This document shows positions 48,895 through 57,430 of a stretch of DNA of 64,000 nt, one piece after another (the first letter of the stretch is position 1; every line of letters begins with the position of its first letter). Source of the DNA: Synechococcus elongatus PCC 11801 (GTDB taxonomy: Bacteria; Cyanobacteriota; Cyanobacteriia; Synechococcales; Synechococcaceae); the NCBI RefSeq assembly GCF_003846445.2, contig NZ_CP030139.2, positions 2,531,501 through 2,595,500 of the forward strand, written 5' to 3'. The notes under the pieces were generated by a model. That model had not been told where the DNA came from and ran no database searches. It saw only the letters and a list, made by a program, of their open reading frames with translations. A program made the translations under genes and the position numbers.

Positions 48895-49605
48895 ATGCAG
48901 AGCCTGAAAATTTTGAAAGGCAATATTTTTACAACCAATTGCCAAACTCTTGTCAACACTGTCAACTGTGTAGGTGTGATGGGAGCTGGGATTGCTCTAG
49001 AATTTAAGCTTCGATATCCAGATATGGATCAAAAATATATATCTCTTTGCCAACAAGGATTGCTAGACATTGGAAAGTTGTGGATATATAAAACTACTTC
49101 GCGGTGGATTCTCAATTTTCCGACTAAAAAACATTGGAAAAATCCTAGTAAAGAGTCTTATCTACATGCAGGTTTGCAAAAATTTCTTGAAACCTATGAG
49201 GAGAAGGAAATTCACTCAATTGCTTTTCCATTGCTTGGGGCTCAACACGGAGGAATACATCCTGAGAAGTCTTTAGAAATAATGACTTCTTACCTTTCAA
49301 AATGTTCTATCTCTGTTGAGATTTATCAGCATGATCCGCATGCTTATGATGACTTATGCGAACACACTAGAGACTTGTTTTTAACAACACCCATCAACAA
49401 GCTAAAGCTGACTACTGGACTCACCCCTAGCCAGATTAATAAGCTTTCTGGGATTTTCAATGATTCATCTTTTACTCAATTGAATCATCTGACTAAGGTA
49501 AAAGGAATTAGCACTAAGACTTTAGAGAAGGTTTTTGCTTTTGCCATGAAAAACGCCGACAAAAAATATCAAGATGAACAGCAGAAGCTATCACTTCACG
49601 TATAG
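48895..49605 (+). CDS. darG: DarG-type macrodomain antitoxin (DNA ADP-ribosylglycohydrolase)
   Basis: 236 residues from ATG 48895; a TTG at 48871 lies inside darT without a ribosome site. The macrodomain (residues 1-155) has LKGNIFTTNCQTLVNTVNCV, VGVMGAGIALEFK, NFPTKKHWKNPS (Lys79 fits the catalytic Lys of DarG) and FPLLGAQHGGI, which bind and remove ADP-ribose from DNA. The tail (160-236) has GLTPSQINKLSGIF and LTKVKGISTKTLEKV, resembling helix-hairpin-helix or HTH elements, and is much shorter than the DarT-binding C-domain of longer DarG proteins. It is adjacent to darT with a one-base gap, implying co-expression. Confidence 0.9.
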   Translation: MQSLKILKGNIFTTNCQTLVNTVNCVGVMGAGIALEFKLRYPDMDQKYISLCQQGLLDIGKLWIYKTTSRWILNFPTKKHWKNPSKESYLHAGLQKFLETYEEKEIHSIAFPLLGAQHGGIHPEKSLEIMTSYLSKCSISVEIYQHDPHAYDDLCEHTRDLFLTTPINKLKLTTGLTPSQINKLSGIFNDSSFTQLNHLTKVKGISTKTLEKVFAFAMKNADKKYQDEQQKLSLHV

Positions 49606-49616
49606 CCAATCAAGAA

Positions 49617-50399
49617 TCAACTAGAAGCGCTGGTGTAAAAGCGAAGGGCAAAGCGCCAGAAGCGATTGGACAGCCAGAGCAAAGTGATCGCGAGGAAGGC
49701 TGCGCCAGAAAGCCAAAATAGCGGTCGGCGATCGAGGGCAGCTTCGGCGGGAAAGGTCGTGAGGAATGCAACGGGAACGACGAAGGTGAAAAAGATTCGG
49801 AAGCCGGCTGGATAGGCACTGATCGGATAGCGTCCCGCTTCAACCAGCCCGCGCAGCACCTCGGTGACGTTATAGATTTTGACGAACCAAATACTGAGCG
49901 AACCCATCATGAACCAGAGGCTGTAGAGAATCACCAAGCTACAGGCCAGTGGCAAGATGCCTTGCAAATAATCCAGTGGCGACAGCCCCAACTGCTGACC
50001 GGCATAGCCAATCAGCGCTAGCCCAAACAGAAAGTCGGGGATGCCCCAAGGCGACAGGCTGCGGGTTGAGAGCCAAAACTGCGAGCTGACCGGCTTGAGC
50101 AGCACGAAATCCAAGGTGCCCTGCTGCACCTGCTCAACGATTTTGTTGAGGTTAGGCACAAATAACGTGGCGGAAGCACCCTGCAGAAGCGTGAAGATAC
50201 CCAGCACCAACTGCGCCTCAGGCCAAGACCAGCCCTGAAAGCGGTAGCCCGTACGATAGAAGAGGAACAGGCCAAACAAGCTGCCCGCCAAACCGCCCAG
50301 GCTACTGAGGCTGGCGAGGAGAAAATTGAGACGGTATTCCAGTTCCGCCGCGATCGCGGTACTCCAGAACAGCGCCAGAACTTTTAGGTAGCGCCCCAT
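49617..50399 (-). CDS. ABC-2-type permease (DUF990 group)
   Basis: 260 residues with about six membrane helices. [36 protein letters not shown] and GRYPISAYP are typical of the DUF990 permease group of bacterial ABC exporters, which pair with a separate ATPase and a sister permease. No partner is adjacent here. The stop touches the AT-rich island. The start codon overlaps the pdxA start on the other strand. Substrate unknown. Confidence 0.9.
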   Translation of the reverse strand: MGRYLKVLALFWSTAIAAELEYRLNFLLASLSSLGGLAGSLFGLFLFYRTGYRFQGWSWPEAQLVLGIFTLLQGASATLFVPNLNKIVEQVQQGTLDFVLLKPVSSQFWLSTRSLSPWGIPDFLFGLALIGYAGQQLGLSPLDYLQGILPLACSLVILYSLWFMMGSLSIWFVKIYNVTEVLRGLVEAGRYPISAYPAGFRIFFTFVVPVAFLTTFPAEAALDRRPLFWLSGAAFLAITLLWLSNRFWRFALRFYTSASS

Positions 50400-51459
50400 G
50401 CTTTCGTCGTCACTTTCACCGCTGCAGGTGGCTATCAGCTTGGGGGATCCTGCCGGGATTGGTCCCGAAGTGGCGCTTAAAGCGCTGGCGATCGCCCAGT
50501 CCCAAGGACTTCTTCAGCATACCGAGATCACCTTGATCGGCAGTCCGCTATGCTGGCAAGCCTGCTATGAGAGCTTGCGATCGCGGGCTGATGTGGCAAA
50601 TCCCGCTGACTTTTCCCAGCGTGCGATGGCTGATCCGCAAACGCCAATTCAGACCGGTCAGGTCACCGCAGAGAGCGGCGAAGTCAGCTTTCGGGCATTA
50701 GAAGCTGCGATCGCCGGAACCCTCGCGGGTGAATTTGAAGCGATCGTTACGGCCCCGATCGCTAAAGCCGCTTGGCAACTGGCAGGGCATGGCTATCCGG
50801 GGCAGACGGAAGTGCTGGCGGAAGCAGCTCAAGTCTCGCGATCAGGGATGTTGTTTGTGGCGCGATCGCCCCAGACCGGGTGGCAGCTGCGCACTCTCTT
50901 GGCAACGACTCATATTCCGCTGCGGGACGTGCCCCATGTCCTCAGTCCCGAGCTGCTGACCCAGAAACTTAGCCTGTTAATCGACTGTCTGCGGCAGGAT
51001 TTTGGGATTGATCGACCAACGATCGTGATTGCGGGACTCAACCCTCACAGCGGTGAGCAAGGCCGACTCGGTCGCGAAGAACAGGATTGGCTGATTCCTT
51101 GGCTGGAAGCCATGCGCGATCGCTTTCCGCAGGCGCAACTCCAAGGCCCGCAACCGCCGGATACGCTCTGGCTGTCGGCGGGGCAGGCTTGGCAGCAAGC
51201 AGGGGTGCCAGCACCGGATGCTTACTTGGCGCTCTATCACGATCAAGGCTTGATTCCCGTAAAGTTGTTAGCCTTCGATCGCGCGGTCAATACGACGATT
51301 GGCTTGCCGTTTGTGCGGACTTCGCCGGATCACGGCACGGCCTTTGATATCGCGGGTCAAGGCACAGCGCGACCTGAGAGTTTTCTGGCCGCTCTGCAAC
51401 TGGCGATCGCCCTCGCGCACAATCGTCGTCAGCGTTCTCTCCAACTGGAAACGGTGTGA
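50398..51459 (+). CDS. pdxA: 4-hydroxythreonine-4-phosphate dehydrogenase
   Basis: 353 residues from ATG 50398; a GTG at 50425 ([14 protein letters not shown]) could also start the protein and would remove the overlap with the permease start. Oxidises 4-phosphohydroxy-threonine in the DXP-dependent pyridoxal-phosphate route. It has [38 protein letters not shown], the His of [28 protein letters not shown] and [13 protein letters not shown], including the metal ligands. First gene of a tightly overlapping run pdxA-MBL-rsmE. Confidence 0.95.
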   Translation: MLSSSLSPLQVAISLGDPAGIGPEVALKALAIAQSQGLLQHTEITLIGSPLCWQACYESLRSRADVANPADFSQRAMADPQTPIQTGQVTAESGEVSFRALEAAIAGTLAGEFEAIVTAPIAKAAWQLAGHGYPGQTEVLAEAAQVSRSGMLFVARSPQTGWQLRTLLATTHIPLRDVPHVLSPELLTQKLSLLIDCLRQDFGIDRPTIVIAGLNPHSGEQGRLGREEQDWLIPWLEAMRDRFPQAQLQGPQPPDTLWLSAGQAWQQAGVPAPDAYLALYHDQGLIPVKLLAFDRAVNTTIGLPFVRTSPDHGTAFDIAGQGTARPESFLAALQLAIALAHNRRQRSLQLETV

Positions 51460-52205
51460 TGGAAGTCTGTTATTACGGTGCCAACAGCTGGCTGGTGCAA
51501 TGGGCAGGTCAGCGTCTGCTGATCGATCCCTGGCTGGTCGGAGCGCTCAGTTTTGGCAATCAAGCCTGGTTTTTTGAAGCTCGCCACAAGAATCAGTGGA
51601 CGATTCCCGAGGCGATCGACGCCCTGATTTTGTCTCAAGGTCTGCCGGATCATGCCCATGTGCCAACCTTGGAGCAGCTCGATCGCCAGATTCCCGTGTT
51701 TGCTTCGCCTGCCGCAGCCAAAGTGGCACGGAAGCTGGGCTTTAGCCAAGTGACGGTGCTGAATCCGGGTGAGAGCGTCGCGATCGGCAATTTAGACCTG
51801 CAAGCCACCAAGGGCGCACCGGTGCCGCAAGTCGAAAACGGCTACCTACTGCGCGATCGCCAGTCGGGGCAAAGCCTCTACTACGAGCCGCACGGCTTCC
51901 ATGACCCGAGTGTGACTGGCCCTGTAACCGCTGCGATCGCCCCGATCGAAAGTCTGGACTTGCCGCTGGCAGGCCCAATCATTCAGGGTGCAAAAACGGC
52001 TTTGGAACTGGCGCAGCGGCTGCAACTGCAAGTCCTGCTACCAACAGCAACCGGCGGCGACATCGAGTCTAAGGGCATCCTCAACAAGATCATTCGCGGC
52101 TCCGGCAGTCAGGCGGAACTAGAAGCCCAATTCAGTACAGCAGGCTTGAAAACCGCCATCTTCAAACCCAGCTTGGGTGAGTTGCAACCACTACCAGTGG
52201 GCTAA
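51459..52205 (+). CDS. MBL-fold protein with a degenerate metal motif
   Basis: 248 residues from ATG 51459, which overlaps the pdxA stop (TGATG). The metallo-beta-lactamase-like shape is visible: YYGANSWLVQWAGQRLLIDPWLVG, then ALILSQGLPDHAHVPTLEQL, where the usual HxHxDH has become SxGxPDH, keeping only Asp and His plus another His two residues on. ATKGAPVPQVENGYLL and YYEPHGFHD follow. Related cyanobacterial proteins are annotated as Zn-dependent hydrolases. Either the metal site is altered or the protein is non-catalytic. Stop overlaps the next start (TAATG), so translation is coupled. Confidence 0.85.
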   Translation: MEVCYYGANSWLVQWAGQRLLIDPWLVGALSFGNQAWFFEARHKNQWTIPEAIDALILSQGLPDHAHVPTLEQLDRQIPVFASPAAAKVARKLGFSQVTVLNPGESVAIGNLDLQATKGAPVPQVENGYLLRDRQSGQSLYYEPHGFHDPSVTGPVTAAIAPIESLDLPLAGPIIQGAKTALELAQRLQLQVLLPTATGGDIESKGILNKIIRGSGSQAELEAQFSTAGLKTAIFKPSLGELQPLPVG

Positions 52206-52939
52206 TGGCGCGGGAACTGCGACGGCTGTGGATGCCGCCGGAACAATTGCAGGGCGATCGCTGGGTGTTGAATCCTGAGCAGCGCCATTACCTGCAGCGG
52301 GTCTTGCGGCTGAAGCCGGGCGATCGCTGTGCCGTCATCAACGGGCAGGGTGGTCTATGGACGGCAGAGTTGGGCGATCGCGATCAGTTGTTCGTTGTCG
52401 AAGCTGCACCTGTGGTTCCCCCACCCCAGCCTCGGTTGACCCTGATTCAGGGCTTACCGAAGCAAGGTTTTGATGAGGTGATTCGTCAGGCGACCGAGTT
52501 GGGCGTGACCACGATCCAGCCCGTGATCAGCGATCACAGTCAGGTGCGAGCCGAAGCCCAGAAAACCGATCGCTGGCGCAAGATTGCGATCGAAGCCAGC
52601 GAACAGTCCGAGCGTCTTTACCTGCCTCAAATCGAACCGATTCGTGCTGGGGCAGACGCGATTGCGCAGACCTCCAAGGACTCACTACGCTGTCTCTGCT
52701 TGGCGCGGCGATCGCTGCCAAACTTGCTGCCTTGGCTGCAAGCCCAACCGGCTTGGACGGATCTCGCGATCGCAATTGGTCCTGAAGGCGGCTGGAGTGA
52801 CGCCGAGATTGAGCAGGCGATCGCAGCAGGCTGGTCGCCTGTTTCTCTGGGCTCATCGATCCTGCGGGCAGTCACCGCGCCGATCGTGGCGCTGAGTCTG
52901 GCACAAGCTGTGGCCGCAACGCGATCGCTGGATAACTGA
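52205..52939 (+). CDS. rsmE: 16S rRNA (uracil-1498-N3)-methyltransferase
   Basis: 244 residues. The N-terminal PUA-like part (RRLWMPPEQLQ, QRHYLQRVLRLKPGD) recognises rRNA. The C-terminal SPOUT methyltransferase domain has KQGFDEVIRQATELGVTTIQPV, IEASEQSERLYLP, the SAM-knot motif IAIGPEGGWSDAEI and VSLGSSILRAVTAP. Modifies U1498 of 16S rRNA in the mature 30S subunit. Third gene of pdxA-MBL-rsmE; its stop is 9 bases from the convergent sps stop. Confidence 0.95.
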   Translation: MARELRRLWMPPEQLQGDRWVLNPEQRHYLQRVLRLKPGDRCAVINGQGGLWTAELGDRDQLFVVEAAPVVPPPQPRLTLIQGLPKQGFDEVIRQATELGVTTIQPVISDHSQVRAEAQKTDRWRKIAIEASEQSERLYLPQIEPIRAGADAIAQTSKDSLRCLCLARRSLPNLLPWLQAQPAWTDLAIAIGPEGGWSDAEIEQAIAAGWSPVSLGSSILRAVTAPIVALSLAQAVAATRSLDN

Positions 52940-52948
52940 CTGGAAGTG

Positions 52949-55078
52949 CTAGGCAATCGCCTCGAAAAAGCGATAGTGCTTCAGTGCTTCCAGAATGCCG
53001 TTGGCGTAGTGACCTTGGGCAAAATACACCCGTTCATAATTGCGCAGCGATTCCAATTCAGGTGAGTAGTTGCCCACCACCACACCGAGGTTATGGCCTT
53101 TGAGCATTTCCTCATCATTGCCGGAATCACCTGCCACCAAAATATTATCGAGGGGGATACGCCAACGCAGTGATAAGTGACGAATTGCATCTCCTTTTGA
53201 AGCTGCCAAGGGCAAAATATCCAGAAACTCTTGATGAGAATAAATTGACTTCAATCGCAGTCGATGCTGACGTAAATGCTGCCGGACTTCTCGCAGAACC
53301 GTGTCGTGGCGATCGCGGACAAAGAAGCTGACTTTGAACGGTGTCTGGTCCTCCTCGGGCTGGAGTTCTAGGAACGGAAGCTGCGCCATGACTGCACGAA
53401 TTCGCTGAGGATTCCAGTTGCGGTTGATGTGATTTTCCCAGCTGATATCCGGTTCAGCATCGGTGCCATAGTGAATCTCACTGCCAACCGAAGTTACCCA
53501 AAAATTGGGTGAAGGAACGCCCCACTCTTTCAAAATTTCCTGGGCAGACTCCAGACGACGACCCGTAGCAATCCCGAAGGCGAAATGATCGCGGTATTGA
53601 TCGAGATAGGTCATCAGTTCTTCAAGGCCCTGGCGATCGCCAAGCAGCGTATTGTCAATGTCACTGATGACAAGGCGTTTAGCATCAATCAAGCGTTTAC
53701 GACTCCGAACGAAACTGACAGCGCGACGACGGGGTAGAGCCACCGTTTCCATGCGCTCAAACAAGGTATTAACGTGTTGGTCCCAAGCGTAATATTGGGG
53801 TACCTTTTCAATGCCATTGTGGTGATAGCGCTGCCAGAGATCGCGATCGCTGAGCAGCGTGGCGAGGGCGGGAGCAATGTTGGCGGGTCGGCTGACATCG
53901 ACCAGCGTCCCAAAATCGCAGTTTTTGAGAATTTCTTGCGGGCCCCCATCATGGGTCGCCACCACCGGCACACCACAACTTCCCGCTTCTAAAATCGTCA
54001 GGCCAAAGGGTTCAGTCAGGGCTGGATTGACAAACACCCCGCCGGAATGAGACGCCAAGCGATAAAACTCCGGCACGTCATCGGCCTGATGCTGCTTGGG
54101 ATAGGCGACGCTGCCGTAAAGGTCGTAGCGATCGACCAGATGAAAAATCTCTTGGAAGACTTGCCGACTGCCGCGATCCATTTGGTTGATATCTTGGCGG
54201 CTGCCGAGTACCAAGACCAAGTTGGCCTTCTCTCGCAGCCAGGGATGCTCCCCAAAAGCGCGGACTAGCGCAGGCACATTTTTGCGGGGAGCCGGACGGC
54301 AGAGGCAGAGAATTTGCGGCTTGTTGGGATCGCGCAAAAACCGGGCGAGTTCCTGTTGCAGCACCGTGCCGCGATCGCCCAATGGCTGAAAGCAGAAGCG
54401 ATCGGTATCCACTCCTGGTGGAATCACGAGCATCCGCTCTGGGTTGTAGCGATCGTAGACGCGGTATTGCTCGTCTACCTCCTGCTGCGTACTGGCGACA
54501 ATCCAGTCAGCGTGGGTGAGCGTCATCTCCTCCGCGTCAATCCGCTGCTGAATATTGAACTGAGCCTCAATTTCTTCGAGTGGCCAGTCTTGCTCTAACA
54601 GCTTTTTGAGCTTGATCCGCCCCAGGGAATGTCCTGTGAAAATCAACGGCACATTCAGCCAGCGGCTGAGCAGCGATCCAACTTGGCCAGCATCGGCATA
54701 GTGGGCCTGAATCCAAGTCGGGGTTCGCTTTTGCTGCGCGAGGTATTGAAGGATGGCGTCGGCAAAGGTGTAGAGATGCGGCCACAGCAACTCTTTGCGC
54801 AGATAGCGTTTGGGGCCAAAGGGGAGGCGAACAATGCGACCTTTAGGGGCGAAGGTTTCGATCGCCTGACTGTAATCGACGCTGACACGGGGGTCAGTAA
54901 TCTGGCGAGTGATGATGTCGACTTGTTGAACTTGTGGAGATTTGGCCTGGGCTTGAGCCAGCTCCAACACGTATTTTGTCTGCCCGCCGGTGTCTGCATC
55001 TCGCCCCAATTCAAGGTTCTGTCCTCGCAACAGACCATGGGCTTGAATGTGCAGAATGTAGAGATTTTGAGCTGCCAC
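52949..55078 (-). CDS. sps: Sucrose-phosphate synthase with fused phosphatase domain
   Basis: 709 residues. The glucosyltransferase part (about 1-455) is a GT4 enzyme: HGLLRGQNLELGRDADTGGQTKYV, FTGHSLGRIKLKKLL, VIPPGVDTDRF, and the donor-site segment PALTEPFGLTILEAGSCGVPVVAT. It makes sucrose-6-phosphate from UDP-glucose or ADP-glucose and fructose-6-phosphate. The HAD-type phosphatase part (about 465-709) keeps SDIDNTLLG (nucleophile Asp473, Asp475), TSVGSEIHYG and AGDSGNDEEML, so it should hydrolyse the product itself to sucrose. Sucrose is the main osmolyte of freshwater Synechococcus under salt stress. Confidence 0.96.
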   Translation of the reverse strand: MAAQNLYILHIQAHGLLRGQNLELGRDADTGGQTKYVLELAQAQAKSPQVQQVDIITRQITDPRVSVDYSQAIETFAPKGRIVRLPFGPKRYLRKELLWPHLYTFADAILQYLAQQKRTPTWIQAHYADAGQVGSLLSRWLNVPLIFTGHSLGRIKLKKLLEQDWPLEEIEAQFNIQQRIDAEEMTLTHADWIVASTQQEVDEQYRVYDRYNPERMLVIPPGVDTDRFCFQPLGDRGTVLQQELARFLRDPNKPQILCLCRPAPRKNVPALVRAFGEHPWLREKANLVLVLGSRQDINQMDRGSRQVFQEIFHLVDRYDLYGSVAYPKQHQADDVPEFYRLASHSGGVFVNPALTEPFGLTILEAGSCGVPVVATHDGGPQEILKNCDFGTLVDVSRPANIAPALATLLSDRDLWQRYHHNGIEKVPQYYAWDQHVNTLFERMETVALPRRRAVSFVRSRKRLIDAKRLVISDIDNTLLGDRQGLEELMTYLDQYRDHFAFGIATGRRLESAQEILKEWGVPSPNFWVTSVGSEIHYGTDAEPDISWENHINRNWNPQRIRAVMAQLPFLELQPEEDQTPFKVSFFVRDRHDTVLREVRQHLRQHRLRLKSIYSHQEFLDILPLAASKGDAIRHLSLRWRIPLDNILVAGDSGNDEEMLKGHNLGVVVGNYSPELESLRNYERVYFAQGHYANGILEALKHYRFFEAIA

Positions 55079-55170
55079 GCGCTAGTCAGCCTCCTCGAAA
55101 ACGCCCCCATCCTAGTCGCCGTTCCCAAAAGGCGGGGTGATAGCGTAGGGGCGTTGCATTGCTGGTGTCG

Positions 55171-57060
55171 ATGTTTTCGAGTCGTTCACCCCTTGTTTCT
55201 GGCCCTCGTCGTCCGGCGATCGCGATCGCTTTGGGGCTATTAACGCTGGCGTTTCTGATTCTGATTGGGCTGGGATTGGGCTGGCCCAATAGCTTGATGG
55301 CGCATGACGAAGGCTACTATGCCCTGCAAGCTCGCTGGATTCTGGAAACAGGCGACTGGTGGACACCGCGTTGGTGGCAAGAGCCGGTCTATGACCGCAC
55401 GATCGGGGTGCAATGGCTGATCGCTGTTAGCTACAAGTTGTTTGGCTTCTGCAACTCGACGGCGCGACTGCCTGCCATGCTCAGCGGCTTAGCAACGCTC
55501 TGGCTAACTTTTGCGATCGGCGATCGCCTCTTGCCGCGATCGCAAGCGCTGTTGGCTGCAGGCATTTTGCTGGTGACGCCGCTTTGGTTTCAGTACGCGC
55601 AGCTAGCCACGCAAGATATGCCGTTGCTAGCTGTGGAATTGCTCGCAATTTGGGGACTTCTACAAGCTGTTTCTAGCGATCGCCGACCGAATCTCTGGGG
55701 CTTTGTCGCTGGTTTGGGGGTTGGCCTCGGCTTTTTGATCAAGGGCTTCATGATCGGCGTGCCGTTGCTGGCGATCGCCCCTTGGTTCTTTTGGCAAGCA
55801 CCGAAACTGCTCCGGAATCGTGGCCTCTGGCTCGGCCTCATTGTTGGCTGGATTCCGGTTGGAATTTGGCTCTGGGGCAGCCAGCAGCAATGGGGAAATC
55901 TAGCGATCGCGCAGCTGTTTGAGAAATTTTTCTTTCTGGCAAATGAAGACCTTTACAGCCAGCCTTGGTACTTCTATCTCTGGAACCTGCCGCTCAACGC
56001 GTTTCCTTGGCCGCTGTTTGGGCTGATCGGTTGGGTTCGCCTTTGGCTGCAGCCCGAACGCGATCGCGAATTACGACGACAGCACCAGATCCTGCTCGGC
56101 GTTTACCCGCTCCTGCTCCTCATCATTCTTTCCAGCTTTCGGACTCGCACTCCTTACTACTTATTGCAACTGTTGCCGTGGGTCGCTTTGCTGGCCGCTA
56201 TGACCTTGAGCTGGCTAGCAACAGGCCTGAAGCGATCGTCCGGTTTTAGCTTTGGTTCTCGTCAGCCCACAAATCGCTGGGTTCAATGCCTGAGCTGGGT
56301 ATTTGGTGGCTTGGGGCTACTGCTGATGATTGCTGCGATCGCCTTGCTCTCAGGTCGCGTGGCGGCTTTAGCTGATCCCAGTCTGCGACCCTATGGCTGG
56401 GTGGCTTTGGCACTGGGCTTGGGCTGGCTAACGCTGCCATGGATTTATCAGCAACGTCAGCGGCTGCCGCAGGCAAGTGTGATCTGGTGCTGTGCTTGGC
56501 TGTTGGGGCCTTGGTTGGGCTTAGCAACCGTCAATCACTGGCACCTCTTGACCGATCGCAGCCCAGCTACTCGCTACGCACTACAACAGCCAGCAGTGCA
56601 AGCCTTGTTGCAGGAGCAGGCTGTCGATTTTTGGGCGATTGATCCCGTTGATGGCCCGACGCACCAGCAGTGGATTCAACTCGCACTCAATAGTCCGCGG
56701 TTGGGGCAGCGCTTAGCAACGATCGCTGATCGCGCTCCTGGCGATCGCATTTGGGTTGCTCCCGAACAAGTCTCAGACTTGCCAGCCAATTGGCAACATC
56801 GTGCATCGATGCAGGGCTGGCTTCTAGTGGAAGCAGTGAAACCGGCACCCCAGCCACCCACCGAGGAGCGCGCGCTGGAAACACCTGAAACTGAAGCGAC
56901 GGTCAATGAACCCACACCGGCTCCTGAGCAAGCCCCAGTCACTGAGGTTGAGCCAGAACTAACGCAACCAGAGGAACCTGCCGCGATCGCACCAGAGCCT
57001 AGTCTGGAGGCAGTACCTGAAGTGATCAACTCCGAGACGACTGAGCCATCGACTCCCTAG
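55171..57060 (+). CDS. PMT/ArnT-like membrane glycosyltransferase with acidic Pro-rich tail
   Basis: 629 residues from ATG 55171; GTG 55165 and TTG 55159 are in frame. About 10-12 membrane helices. The first luminal loop carries AHDEGYYALQARWILETGDW, the DE motif of GT-C enzymes of the ArnT/PMT group, followed by WWQEPVYDRTIGVQW. These use polyprenyl-phosphate sugars to glycosylate lipids or proteins outside the membrane. From about residue 560 to the end comes a Pro/Glu/Thr/Ala-rich low-complexity tail (PTPAPEQAPVTEVEPEL). Substrate unknown. It is divergent from sps, with 92 bases between starts. Confidence 0.88.
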   Translation: MFSSRSPLVSGPRRPAIAIALGLLTLAFLILIGLGLGWPNSLMAHDEGYYALQARWILETGDWWTPRWWQEPVYDRTIGVQWLIAVSYKLFGFCNSTARLPAMLSGLATLWLTFAIGDRLLPRSQALLAAGILLVTPLWFQYAQLATQDMPLLAVELLAIWGLLQAVSSDRRPNLWGFVAGLGVGLGFLIKGFMIGVPLLAIAPWFFWQAPKLLRNRGLWLGLIVGWIPVGIWLWGSQQQWGNLAIAQLFEKFFFLANEDLYSQPWYFYLWNLPLNAFPWPLFGLIGWVRLWLQPERDRELRRQHQILLGVYPLLLLIILSSFRTRTPYYLLQLLPWVALLAAMTLSWLATGLKRSSGFSFGSRQPTNRWVQCLSWVFGGLGLLLMIAAIALLSGRVAALADPSLRPYGWVALALGLGWLTLPWIYQQRQRLPQASVIWCCAWLLGPWLGLATVNHWHLLTDRSPATRYALQQPAVQALLQEQAVDFWAIDPVDGPTHQQWIQLALNSPRLGQRLATIADRAPGDRIWVAPEQVSDLPANWQHRASMQGWLLVEAVKPAPQPPTEERALETPETEATVNEPTPAPEQAPVTEVEPELTQPEEPAAIAPEPSLEAVPEVINSETTEPSTP

Positions 57061-57099
57061 AGTGGTGGCAGTGCTTTTGTTTTCGGGCGATCGCTAACT

Positions 57100-57330
57100 A
57101 TGGCTCGTCACACCGTTGAAATTGCCGATCACCTCTTGGCCTACATCGAGGCGCAGGGACTCGATCCTGAGACGGTGATTCAAGAAGCACTAGAAACTTG
57201 GCGACGACAGCATCGACAAACTGCGATCGCCCAGCACTATGCCCCTGCTGATCAGGATCTGGGCTGGGGTTTCACAGCTGAGGATCTCGATCCACAAGCC
57301 TATGAAACCTTCCTAGATCGTTGGAACTAA
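57100..57330 (+). CDS. Small ribbon-helix-helix-like protein, orphan
   Basis: 76 residues. The first half, HTVEIADHLLAYIEAQGLDPETVIQEALETWRRQ, has the strand-helix-helix rhythm of CopG/VapB-type antitoxins. The second half is acidic and aromatic (LGWGFTAEDLD, YETFLDRW), a place where antitoxins usually contact toxins. No toxin gene follows; the next gene is an antiporter. Either an orphan regulator or a conserved small protein of another kind. Confidence 0.65.
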   Translation: MARHTVEIADHLLAYIEAQGLDPETVIQEALETWRRQHRQTAIAQHYAPADQDLGWGFTAEDLDPQAYETFLDRWN

Positions 57331-57430
57331 TGCGCGAGGAATTAGGGCTTGTTGGCTGAAAACAGCCTCAGGCTACAGGATTACGGGGCATTGGCCGAAT
57401 AATGGACGATAGCCCGCCACAGACAAACCC

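Larger units (their letters stand above)
47908..49616 (+). other. AT-rich, HIP1-free island carrying the DarTG pair
   Basis: From just after the phycobilisome-domain gene to the stop of the ABC permease, base composition drops visibly (A/T-rich codons such as AAA, AAT, ATT, TTT) and GCGATCGC is absent, although it recurs frequently on both sides (last copy 47881-47888; next near 50350). The only genes are a toxin and its antitoxin. No integrase, tRNA boundary or direct repeats were found at the edges. The first about 150 bases are very AT-rich and hold the promoter region. A horizontally acquired module is the simplest reading. Confidence 0.75.
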
